The notes below the pieces were generated by a model. The model was not told where the DNA came from and made no database searches. It worked only from the letters and a program-made list of their open reading frames with translations. Positions 15,928 through 23,437 of a stretch of DNA of 35,448 nucleotides are shown here, one piece after another; the first letter of the stretch is position 1; each line of letters starts with the position of its first letter. Made by a program: the position numbers and the translations under genes. Source of the stretch: Bacteroidia bacterium (GTDB lineage: Bacteria > Bacteroidota > Bacteroidia > Chitinophagales > UBA2359); the NCBI GenBank assembly GCA_030427245.1, contig JAUHXA010000069.1:1-35448 (forward strand), written 5' to 3'.

Positions 15928-16455
15928 ATGCAAAAAGTTTTCAGAATAGTGATTGGTTTGTGCCTTTTGGTAGTAATAGGATTTTCATCTTGTTTGAAAG
16001 GCCCAGAGTATCCCATAGAACCAAACATTACAAATGTAACAATTGATAAGACAGTAATAGATAATTTTGTGGAATCTTTTGTGATTTCCATTGATTTTGA
16101 AGATGGAGATGGAGATTTGGGAGCGATTCCTGATTCAGGTGGAGATAGTCCAGCAGCCTCTGACAATGTATTCATTGTGGATAATCGAATCAACATCGGT
16201 TTGGATTCTGTTTTCTTACGCCAATTTTCGGTAGAAACCCTCACTCCATCTGGAGGTAATCAAACCATTGACGGCACTATTCGAGTGACTGTTACGGATG
16301 TGTGCTGCTTCAACGAAGGAGGTTCGGCGGCTTGTCCTTTCAATGATGTACGTATCGAAACCAATGAGGTGGTTTTTGATGTATATGTCATGGACAGGGC
16401 AGGTCACAAAAGCAATGTGATGCAAACACCTCCTCTGACGATTCGCTGTAAGTAG
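15928..16455 (+). CDS. Unknown Bacteroidota lipoprotein
   Basis: 175 residues. A hydrophobic signal followed by the lipobox FSSC puts the lipidated cysteine at about residue 22. The mature part has the motif FEDGDGDLG, typical of a family of Bacteroidota lipoproteins that I recognise only as hypothetical, then a beta-rich region with VTVTDVCCFNEGGSAACPF containing three cysteines, and ends IRCK. It is probably a beta-sandwich on the outer membrane. No function can be assigned. It faces the LuxE-like gene head to head, so the two may share a control region. Confidence 0.75.
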   Translation: MQKVFRIVIGLCLLVVIGFSSCLKGPEYPIEPNITNVTIDKTVIDNFVESFVISIDFEDGDGDLGAIPDSGGDSPAASDNVFIVDNRINIGLDSVFLRQFSVETLTPSGGNQTIDGTIRVTVTDVCCFNEGGSAACPFNDVRIETNEVVFDVYVMDRAGHKSNVMQTPPLTIRCK

Positions 16456-16511
16456 AGGCGCTTTACCAAAATGTCTACTATGTATGGGTCTTAATACTTG
16501 TCTTTAGGGGA

Positions 16512-16967
16512 CTATTCCTTTACCGCCTTGACAACCGTTCCTCTCACAAAAGCTTGTTCCTCTTGGTAGAAGCTATTAGAATAAATATTCACCGAACTTG
16601 CTACCTTACCTGATTTCCCTTTGGTTTTGAAAACCAATTTAATCATGCCTTTTTCGTTGGGTAAAATAGGGGTTTTTGTCCAATCAGCCGCTGTACATTG
16701 GCAAGTGCCTCGCACATCATTGATGATCAAAGGCATTTTACCTGTATTGATGATTTCAAATTCATGTTCGACGACCGCCCCTTCTTCTACCGTTCCAAAA
16801 TCATAGGAACTACTCGGAAGAAACGCTAATACAGGGCGATAGGTTTCAACCATTTTCCCCTCTTCGTCAATGATATATGCCACATCTTTTCTGAATTCTC
16901 CCTGTGCAAAACAATCCGTTACAGCAAAAAAAGCAAGTAAAATGAGCAAACTGTATAATGATTTCAT
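16512..16967 (-). CDS. Secreted DUF1573 domain protein
   Basis: 151 residues with a signal peptide (MKSLYSLLILLAFFAVTDCF, cut after Ala-Gln). The mature part contains the DUF1573 pattern: SYDFGTVEEG, then EHEFEIINTG, then the CQC motif within RGTCQCTAADW, then the strand MIKLVFKTKGKSG and a last strand VNIYSN. DUF1573 has an immunoglobulin-like (ASPM-SPD-2-Hydin-like) fold and is common and unexplained in Bacteroidota envelopes. It is convergent with the lipoprotein gene (56 nt apart) and divergent from the aldehyde dehydrogenase gene. Confidence 0.88.
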   Translation of the reverse strand: MKSLYSLLILLAFFAVTDCFAQGEFRKDVAYIIDEEGKMVETYRPVLAFLPSSSYDFGTVEEGAVVEHEFEIINTGKMPLIINDVRGTCQCTAADWTKTPILPNEKGMIKLVFKTKGKSGKVASSVNIYSNSFYQEEQAFVRGTVVKAVKE

Positions 16968-17103
16968 GTTTGTAAAATTTATTTGAAAAAAATATTTTAT
17001 GAATTTTTGACTGTATATTTAGACTTAGACTTCTTAACTTGGTCACTGATAACATCCGCAAATAAATATTATTTTTCTTTATTTAAAAAAAGAAGATTCT
17101 CTT

Positions 17104-18492
17104 ATGTCTGCTACTTTTAAAGTCATTTCTCCCGTTGACCAATCTGTTTATGTAGAAAAACCTTTAGCCACTGCAAAGGAAATTGAAAATACCTTAACAA
17201 AGGCAAAAAAAGCGCAGAAATATTGGCGAACTACTTCAATAAGTCAACGAGCTGCAATGTGTCGAAAGGCAGTGGAATATTTTTTGAGTCATGCCGAAGA
17301 AATTGGGAAGGAGATAACTTGGCAAATGGGACGACCGATTCGCTACACGCCTTTTGAGATGACCAAAGGTTTTAGAGAACGAGCAGAATACATGATTGAC
17401 ATTGCAGAACAGGCTTTGGCAGATATTGAAGTAGCCCAAAAAGAAGGTTTTCACCGTTTTATTCGCAAAGAACCTTTGGGAACGGTTTTGGTTTTAGCTC
17501 CTTGGAACTATCCCTACCTCACTTCTGTCAATGTCATCATTCCTGCAATCATGGCAGGCAATACGGTAATTTTGAAGCACGCTCAACAAACACCGTTATG
17601 TGCCGAAAGGTATGCTGCGGCTTTTGAATTTGCCGATTTACCAGAAGGGGTTTTTCAGTATTTGCATATAACTCATGAGCAAGTAGCCGAAGTGATTGGA
17701 GACAATCGGATTGATTATGTGGCGTTTACAGGTTCGGTCAATGGCGGAAAAGCAGTTCAAAAGGCGATAGGAGAACGGTTCATTGTGGCGGGTTTGGAGT
17801 TGGGCGGTAAAGACCCTGCTTATGTGCGGGCAGATGCAAATTTGGAGAATGCCATCGAAAATCTGGTGGATGGTGCTTACTTCAATTCGGGGCAATCCTG
17901 TTGTGGTGTTGAACGGATTTATGTCCATGAAAATCTCTACAAAAATTTCATTGAAGGCTTTGTAGAACTCACCAAACAATACAAACTTGGCAATCCACTT
18001 TTACCCGAAACGACTTTGGGACCAATGGTTCGCACTTCAGCAGCACAATTCGCTCAAAGCCAAATCGAAGAAGCCCTTCAAAAAGGCGCGAAAGCCTTGA
18101 TTAACCCCAAACTTTTCCCCGCTCACCAAGCGAATACGCCCTACATGGCTCCGCAAATATTGGTCAATGTCGACCATTCGATGCAAGTCATGACGGAAGA
18201 AACCTTTGCGCCTGTTGTCGGAATCATGTCGGTAAAAGGTGATGCCAAAGCCATTCAGTTGATGAATGACAGTCAATATGGTTTGACCGCTTCTATTTGG
18301 ACTTCAGACATGGAATCTGCAATAAACATTGGCAATCAACTACAAACGGGGACTTGTTTTATGAATCGCTGCGACTACCTCGACCCTGCTTTGGCGTGGA
18401 CAGGCGTGAAAAATTCGGGTAGAGGCTGTACTTTATCGGGTTTGGGATATGATGCTTTGACGAGGGTGAAGTCATTTCATTTGAAGTTGTAG
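17104..18492 (+). CDS. Aldehyde dehydrogenase family protein
   Basis: 462 residues, the usual size of a cytosolic NAD(P)-dependent aldehyde dehydrogenase. The Rossmann domain shows LAPWNYPYLT, the NAD-binding GNTVILKHAQQTP and FTGSVNGG. The general base is Glu232 in LELGGKDP. The nucleophile is Cys266 in NSGQSCCGVERIYV. The late motif EETFAPVVGIM is also present. The lysine of the canonical KPS motif is kept (LKHAQQT) although the neighbouring residues differ. Likely substrates are short aliphatic or semialdehyde compounds; the family member is not resolved. It is convergent with the aldolase gene, with palindromes between the two. Confidence 0.93.
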   Translation: MSATFKVISPVDQSVYVEKPLATAKEIENTLTKAKKAQKYWRTTSISQRAAMCRKAVEYFLSHAEEIGKEITWQMGRPIRYTPFEMTKGFRERAEYMIDIAEQALADIEVAQKEGFHRFIRKEPLGTVLVLAPWNYPYLTSVNVIIPAIMAGNTVILKHAQQTPLCAERYAAAFEFADLPEGVFQYLHITHEQVAEVIGDNRIDYVAFTGSVNGGKAVQKAIGERFIVAGLELGGKDPAYVRADANLENAIENLVDGAYFNSGQSCCGVERIYVHENLYKNFIEGFVELTKQYKLGNPLLPETTLGPMVRTSAAQFAQSQIEEALQKGAKALINPKLFPAHQANTPYMAPQILVNVDHSMQVMTEETFAPVVGIMSVKGDAKAIQLMNDSQYGLTASIWTSDMESAINIGNQLQTGTCFMNRCDYLDPALAWTGVKNSGRGCTLSGLGYDALTRVKSFHLKL

Positions 18493-18530
18493 GCTAATGA
18501 AATATCTAACATCTCAAATCATGTAATCTT

Positions 18531-18588
18531 AAATCCTACATCCAAATATAGTGAGCTTATCAGTAGAAAACTGGTGGATATAGGATTT
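18531..18588. terminator. Imperfect inverted repeat between convergent genes
   Basis: Arms aaatcctacatcca (18531-18544) and tggatataggattt (18575-18588) can form a 14-bp stem with one mismatch. It lies downstream of the aldehyde dehydrogenase stop codon. It may end transcription, although no T run follows directly. Confidence 0.45.
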
Positions 18589-18639
18589 ATGATAGATGAT
18601 TTTTGATTCGTGATTTACCCTTTTTTTAAACATAAACAC

Positions 18640-18668
18640 GTAAAGACGTTTTAATAAAACGTCTCTAC
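18640..18668. repeat. 29-bp palindrome of the gtagagacgtttt type
   Basis: Sequence gtaaagacgttttaa joined to taaaacgtctctac, a nearly perfect palindrome ending 2 nt after the aldolase stop codon on its downstream side. Palindromes of this type are scattered through Bacteroidota and cyanobacterial genomes as I recall. It may double as a terminator. Confidence 0.7.
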
Positions 18669-18670
18669 AA

Positions 18671-20011
18671 TCAACTCCGATTCTCCAAAATCTTCTTAAA
18701 CGACCGACTCCTTATTTCCTTCAATGTCAGCCCCGTCTGCAATGCTTCCTCCTCGCTAATTGCTCCACAATTCACGCCCTTTAAAAAGTAATTCAGCAAA
18801 CCTTGACCCGTTGCAGCATCGTCAAATACATCGCCAATCAAGGTAGCCCTTGCCGCTTTATCAACAAAGGTTTTGAGGCGTTCAATCGTTGCATCCAAAT
18901 CCTCCAAAAAGAAAGCATACACTGCCGCATATCGCATCGGCAATTGGGCGGGATTCAAGTCCCAGCCTTGATAGTAGCCATTCCAAAGCGAATGTCGAAT
19001 GTGGTCATATCCTTTTTTCCAAGCCCGATGAACCGTTTCGGTGTTTTCTTGTTTTTGGGCTTCGGTCAAGTTTTCACCTCGATGAGGACCAATCGGCATT
19101 GTGTTCGTTGCACCATCCGACAACCAAATGCCTGTATGCGCCAATGCTACTTTGGTCATGTGATGGGCAAAATCACAAACAGGATGATTCATTTCTTGGT
19201 ATTTGGCGGTGATGCCACAAGAAGCCGTATAGTCATAAGTGCCAAAATGCGTAGCAATGCACCTGCCTTTGCTCGCCTTGATAAAGCGATACAAAGGATT
19301 CGTTCCTTCAATGTCCATAACCGCCTGAGTCGTTTCGACCATCAGTTCCATCTTCAAGCTGTTCTTCGGCAAAGACAACACCTCCTCCAATATTTCGAAA
19401 AAGCCCACCAAAGCGCTTACCTGTTCGGGAATACTCACTTTAGGCAACATTACCACAAAATTGTTTGGTAATTTTCCACCTGTTGCTTCTGCTAAAGTGC
19501 TGATAAATATATCCAAAGTTCGCAAACCTCTTTCCTTCATTTCTTCGGTAAAAGGTTTGATTCGGATGCCGATAAAGGGCGGCAATGTGCCTTCTTCCAT
19601 ACCTTTTGCAGTTTCCAAAGCAGTTCGTTTGGCGGTTTCGTCCTCCTCATGATTCGAGCGATTCCCGAAACCATCTTCAAAATCAATCCGAAAATCTTCG
19701 ACTGCCTCTCTCTCCAATTTCTGCTGCACTTTTACATACACCTTTGCAGCCAAATCCGCTTCCATGTCAAACACCTCTCCAAAAATTGCAGGATTTGGAG
19801 CATACGTTTTGAAGGTTTTTAATGCAGATTTTCCCAATTTGTCGGTCAAATTGTACTTGAACAAATTCGCTCCGCCATATACCGTATGCACTGGTTGCCG
19901 GTCAGAACGGTCGCCCGAATAGAGCTTGTCAAAGGCTACATTTGCCGTTTTGAGTTCTGCAAATAAAGCTGATTTATTTTTGTTTGGGATGCTTAGTTTG
20001 ATAGATGTCAT
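18671..20011 (-). CDS. HpcH/HpaI aldolase/citrate lyase-like protein (DUF6986 type)
   Basis: 446 residues. The TIM-barrel signature of the HpcH/HpaI/CitE superfamily is visible: DFRIDFEDGFG near residues 115-125 (metal-binding Asp/Glu), FIGIRIKPF, VVMLPKVSIPEQV, LMVETTQAVMD and CIATHFGTYDYTASCGI. The length and the C-terminal part (HIRHSLWNGYYQGWDLNPAQLP, then RYAAVYAFF) match a group often labelled DUF6986 or, misleadingly, phosphoenolpyruvate kinase. The reaction is not known to me; a Claisen-type lyase or malate-synthase-like step is plausible. It starts 24 nt after the stop of the membrane protein gene, so the two are probably cotranscribed. Confidence 0.8.
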   Translation of the reverse strand: MTSIKLSIPNKNKSALFAELKTANVAFDKLYSGDRSDRQPVHTVYGGANLFKYNLTDKLGKSALKTFKTYAPNPAIFGEVFDMEADLAAKVYVKVQQKLEREAVEDFRIDFEDGFGNRSNHEEDETAKRTALETAKGMEEGTLPPFIGIRIKPFTEEMKERGLRTLDIFISTLAEATGGKLPNNFVVMLPKVSIPEQVSALVGFFEILEEVLSLPKNSLKMELMVETTQAVMDIEGTNPLYRFIKASKGRCIATHFGTYDYTASCGITAKYQEMNHPVCDFAHHMTKVALAHTGIWLSDGATNTMPIGPHRGENLTEAQKQENTETVHRAWKKGYDHIRHSLWNGYYQGWDLNPAQLPMRYAAVYAFFLEDLDATIERLKTFVDKAARATLIGDVFDDAATGQGLLNYFLKGVNCGAISEEEALQTGLTLKEIRSRSFKKILENRS

Positions 20012-20035
20012 TGTATGTTTTATTGTGAAATTTAT

Positions 20036-20542
20036 TTAGGGTAAGAAAGCCAAATGCCACTTCAAAAAACCAGGAAGGGCATTGTAGCAACAGATGGACA
20101 AGATATAAAAACCAATCATAAGAATGGAAAAGAGGGCTTTTTCGGGAAACTGCTTGAATTTTTGAACGGACTGAATCAGCCTACTTGTCACTCCAAAAGG
20201 GATGCGCAAAAAGAGAAAATACATTCCTATGTAAACCACCCACTTCCAAATGCTGTGTTCGGTTACTTCTGAAGCAATTCTACCTATGGTGATTCCCATA
20301 AATATCCAAACCAAACATCCTATTGTGAGAAAGACAACCTTATTGACGTACCTCATGGTTTTCTTTTGAGCCTCACTTAGGTGCTCCACTTCTTTTCCTG
20401 ATTCATTTACCTCTTCTGTTATGGTGTCCCAATCTTCTTCCGAAAATTCTGACATTTCTTTGAAGGTCGCTACCCAACTATAAAGGTATGTACTGATTGC
20501 CATACTTATTAAAATGTAAGCAGCGTAGATTAGGAAGGTCAT
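20036..20542 (-). CDS. Small integral membrane protein, unknown
   Basis: 168 residues with about four membrane helices: residues 3-24, about 70-90, about 100-118 and about 138-158. Between helices 1 and 2 is an acidic soluble loop (EFSEEDWDTITEEVNESGKE). I do not recognise a family. It precedes the aldolase gene by 24 nt and probably forms an operon with it. Metabolite transport is conceivable, but four helices in 168 residues is small for a transporter. Confidence 0.7.
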   Translation of the reverse strand: MTFLIYAAYILISMAISTYLYSWVATFKEMSEFSEEDWDTITEEVNESGKEVEHLSEAQKKTMRYVNKVVFLTIGCLVWIFMGITIGRIASEVTEHSIWKWVVYIGMYFLFLRIPFGVTSRLIQSVQKFKQFPEKALFSILMIGFYILSICCYNALPGFLKWHLAFLP

Positions 20543-20873
20543 TCGAAGGAGTTTTTTTTAGGATCTATGAATTGCCAAAACAAAAATAATCAAAATTGAT
20601 AAAGAAACCACATGACCGCTCACGAAAGAAATAAGGAATTTTGAATGAAAAACGTTAAACATCGAATGACAAAATATTAAAAGTCAATATTTTACAAAAA
20701 TGAAATATAAAATTATTTTTCAGCGTTCCTAATCGAAAACCCCACAAAAAAGGGAAGTATTTTTTACCCTGACTGAACACAAAAAACCCTACCTACATTA
20801 AAGAAATGAAGATAGAGTTTTCAAATTTATTATATCCTAAACATGACCCTCATATAAAAAAGAATCACGCTTT
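20543..20873. other. Intergenic region without a gene
   Basis: 331 nt between two minus-strand genes. It should hold the end of the IPTL-CTERM gene transcript and the promoter of the membrane protein gene. I see no clear -7 octamer. The string accctacctacattaa (20786-20801) resembles gcctacctacattcc at 23247-23261, upstream of the same gene. Confidence 0.5.
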
Positions 20874-22997
20874 TTATTCGAGGCTACTCCGCACACTCGG
20901 CTGCACCAAATACAAAGTCCCCAAAGTCATGAAAGATAAGGCGAGGATGATTAAGCCCCATTCAGAGAGGGTGGGGACAGAGGGATTGGCAGGAGATTGG
21001 ATAGCAACTTGGAAGTCAAGATCTCCATTCATCCAATATTGATTTTGATATGAAGGATTTCCTTGGACATAATGCCCATCTGTATATTCATCTCCGCCGC
21101 TATTGTATGAAAGTCGTATCTGTCCTCCCGCTTCGAAGGCTACCACAAATCTATAGAGCATTCCTTTAACTACGGGAAAGGGAGTATCTAAATTAAACTT
21201 TATTTCTTCTTCGCCAGATAATGGAACAGGAATGACAACGCTTGCCAAGGATGTAGTGTTAATAGGAAAGCCATTACCTGGTTCCGCTTCTAAGTATAAA
21301 TGATAAGTGCTTGCAGCAGTTGGTTTACCACTCTGACCAGATGCACTCACACTGATACAGGTAATCTCTCCATCTAGGCAAGCCAAGAAAGTTTGCCCGA
21401 CATAAGGGTGATTATCCCCCACATTATCCCCACCAGTACGTGCAGATACTGTACATTCAGTACTAGTAGAAGGGCCAATATTGACTTGGAAGTCGAGGTC
21501 TCCATTTGTCCAATAGTCACTATCTCCTTCAACAAAATGGCCGTCCGTATATTCATTTCCACCGCTATTATACGAAAGCCGTATCTGTCCTCCAGCTTCA
21601 AAGGCTACTACAAATCTATATGCTGTTCCATCATCTACAGGAAACGGAGTATTTAAGTTAAACATTATTTCCTCTTCACTAGATAAAGGAGCAGGAATGA
21701 TAACGCTCGCCAAAGAGGTGGTGTTAATAGGAGTACCTGAACCTGGCTCCAATTCTAAGTATAAATGATAAGTACTCGCAGCTGTTGGTTTGCCCCCCTG
21801 ACCAGATGCACTCACACTGACGCTTGTAATTTCTCCATCTTGGCAAGCCAAGAAAGTTTGTCCAACTGTCGTATGACCATCCCCAACATTATCTCCGCCT
21901 GTAAGTGCAGATATGGTACATTCATCGGTAACAACAACATTGGTAGAAGGGCCAATCATGACTTGAAAGTCGAGGTCTCCATTTGTCCAATAATCACTAT
22001 CTCCTTCAACAAAATGCCCATCCGTATATTCATTTCCTCCACTATTATACGAAAGCCGTATCTGCCCACCCGCTTCAAAGGCCACTACGAATCTATATTC
22101 CGTTCCATCAATTACAGGAAATGGAGTATTTAGGTTAAACATTATTTCCTCTTCACCAGATAACGGAGCAGGAATGATAACGCTCGCCAAAGAGGTGGTG
22201 TTAATAGGAGTACCTGAACCAGGCTCCAATTCTAAGTATAAATGATAAGTACTCGCAGCTGTTGGTTTGCCACTCTGACCGGAGGCACTTACACTGATGC
22301 TTGTAATTTCTCCATCATTACAAGCCAAGAAAGTTTGTCCAACTGTCGTATGACCATCCCCAACATTATCTCCACCAGTACGTGCAGACACCGTACATTG
22401 AGCAGGAGGTTCAATCGTGACTTGAAAATCAAGGTCTCCACCTGCCCAATATTGATTTTGATACGTAGGGTTTCCCTGAACATAATGTCCATCTGTATAT
22501 TGATTCCCTCCACTATTGTACGAAAGCCGTATCTGTCCTCCAGCTTCAAAAGCGACCACAAATCTATATGTTGTTCCGTTAACTACAGGAAAGGGTGTGT
22601 TTAAATCAAATATTATTTCCTCTTCATTAGATAAAGCAAAAGGAAGCACAACATTCGCCAGTGAAGTAGTGTTGATGGCTGTACCTGAACCTGGCTCTGC
22701 TTCTAAATATAAATGATAAGTACTTGCCACTGTTGGTTTGCTAAGTTGACCAGATGCGCTCACACTGATGCTTGTAATTTCTCCGTCTTGGCAAGCCAAG
22801 AAAGTTTGACCCACATAAGGATGATTGTCTCCTACATTGTCACCGCCAGTACGTGCAGACACTGTGCATTGAGCAATGGCGTCAGTAGAAGAAAAGAGAA
22901 GAAAAATTAAAAACAACAAAGCATGTCCCCATTTAAAAGTCAGTATAGACTGTTGAGCCTTATTGCTGAAATTGAACATTTTAAAAAAAAATTGCAT
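20874..22997 (-). CDS. Secreted four-repeat protein with IPTL-CTERM sorting tail
   Basis: 707 residues. A signal anchor (ALLFLIFLLFSSTDAIAQ) is cut near residue 43. Four tandem repeats of about 157 residues follow, each starting CTVSARTGGDNVGD (third copy CTISALTGGDNVGD) and containing VGQTFLAC, SVSASGQ, STYHLYLE, YRFVVAFEAGGQIRLSYNSGG and DLDFQV. They look like beta-sandwich domains, each with two cysteines that could form a disulfide. The last 34 residues, VPTLSEWGLIILALSF onward then a short basic end, fit the IPTL-CTERM signal, which is known to be processed by an exosortase-type enzyme. So the protein is probably exported and surface attached. An alternative start is Met7. No operon partner. 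Confidence 0.9.
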   Translation of the reverse strand: MQFFFKMFNFSNKAQQSILTFKWGHALLFLIFLLFSSTDAIAQCTVSARTGGDNVGDNHPYVGQTFLACQDGEITSISVSASGQLSKPTVASTYHLYLEAEPGSGTAINTTSLANVVLPFALSNEEEIIFDLNTPFPVVNGTTYRFVVAFEAGGQIRLSYNSGGNQYTDGHYVQGNPTYQNQYWAGGDLDFQVTIEPPAQCTVSARTGGDNVGDGHTTVGQTFLACNDGEITSISVSASGQSGKPTAASTYHLYLELEPGSGTPINTTSLASVIIPAPLSGEEEIMFNLNTPFPVIDGTEYRFVVAFEAGGQIRLSYNSGGNEYTDGHFVEGDSDYWTNGDLDFQVMIGPSTNVVVTDECTISALTGGDNVGDGHTTVGQTFLACQDGEITSVSVSASGQGGKPTAASTYHLYLELEPGSGTPINTTSLASVIIPAPLSSEEEIMFNLNTPFPVDDGTAYRFVVAFEAGGQIRLSYNSGGNEYTDGHFVEGDSDYWTNGDLDFQVNIGPSTSTECTVSARTGGDNVGDNHPYVGQTFLACLDGEITCISVSASGQSGKPTAASTYHLYLEAEPGNGFPINTTSLASVVIPVPLSGEEEIKFNLDTPFPVVKGMLYRFVVAFEAGGQIRLSYNSGGDEYTDGHYVQGNPSYQNQYWMNGDLDFQVAIQSPANPSVPTLSEWGLIILALSFMTLGTLYLVQPSVRSSLE
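20998..22868. repeat. Four tandem ~470-bp coding repeats
   Basis: Repeat boundaries at the leading Cys codons: 22868-22398, 22397-21921, 21920-21456 and 21455 to about 20998. Copies 2 and 3 are almost identical at the DNA level over long tracts. Copies 1 and 4 share an extra NPxYQNQYW segment that copies 2 and 3 lack, pointing to duplication of inner units or gene conversion. Confidence 0.9.
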
Positions 22998-23114
22998 AGT
23001 AAATTAAAATTAAATATTAGTGAATTTAGTGGGGGCATTTATTGTATTTTTTTTAGAAGTAAGATTAAGTAACTTAATAGTTTTATCTAGTATATATATC
23101 TTTTATTTTTTTTG

Positions 23115-23122
23115 CAAAAGTA
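23115..23122 (-). promoter_or_regulatory. Probable -7 promoter element for the IPTL-CTERM gene
   Basis: Read on the minus strand this is TACTTTTG, matching the Bacteroidota -7 consensus TAnnTTTG. A matching -33 TTTG is not clear. It would leave a leader of about 110 nt. Confidence 0.45.
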
Positions 23123-23394
23123 ACGATTTTGGAAAAAGTAAAGCACTAATTTTGAAATATTCGGCTTTAAGCAGTTTGTTTAAAAAAAAAGTTTGGTTGT
23201 TTATTGAGAGTGTCCTTTTTAAACTTCCAAGGTTCTTGAAACAAAAGCCTACCTACATTCCTTCGATGTAAATAGGGCTTTCTTTGCCTCACGAACAGGA
23301 ACTCCTAAATAGAAAGGAACTCACTATATCCATGGCTTCACAGAAATTTGCACAACATCCATCAGATTCACCTACAATACAGCAATTCCTTTCT

Positions 23395-23402
23395 TAACTT
23401 TG
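23395..23402 (+). promoter_or_regulatory. Probable -7 promoter element for the penicillin acylase gene
   Basis: TAACTTTG matches the Bacteroidota -7 consensus TAnnTTTG and lies 36 nt before the ATG at 23438. This supports that start rather than the ATG at 23348, which would lie upstream of the promoter. No clear -33 box is seen. Confidence 0.5.
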
Positions 23403-23437
23403 CCCTCTCAAGCAATCTAAAAAACGCTAAGAATCCA

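Noticed and set aside
23020-23271. Small plus-strand ORF of 83 codons upstream of the penicillin acylase
   Set aside because: AT-rich, Phe/Leu/Lys-biased translation without family features. It overlaps the promoter and leader region of the IPTL-CTERM gene.
23247-23284. Hairpin gcctacctacat / atgtaaatagggc as a terminator
   Set aside because: No gene ends there in either direction, and the stem is imperfect.
23348-23437. Upstream ATG start for the penicillin acylase
   Set aside because: The 30 extra residues have no signal peptide or family similarity, and a good -7 box lies between this ATG and the start chosen.
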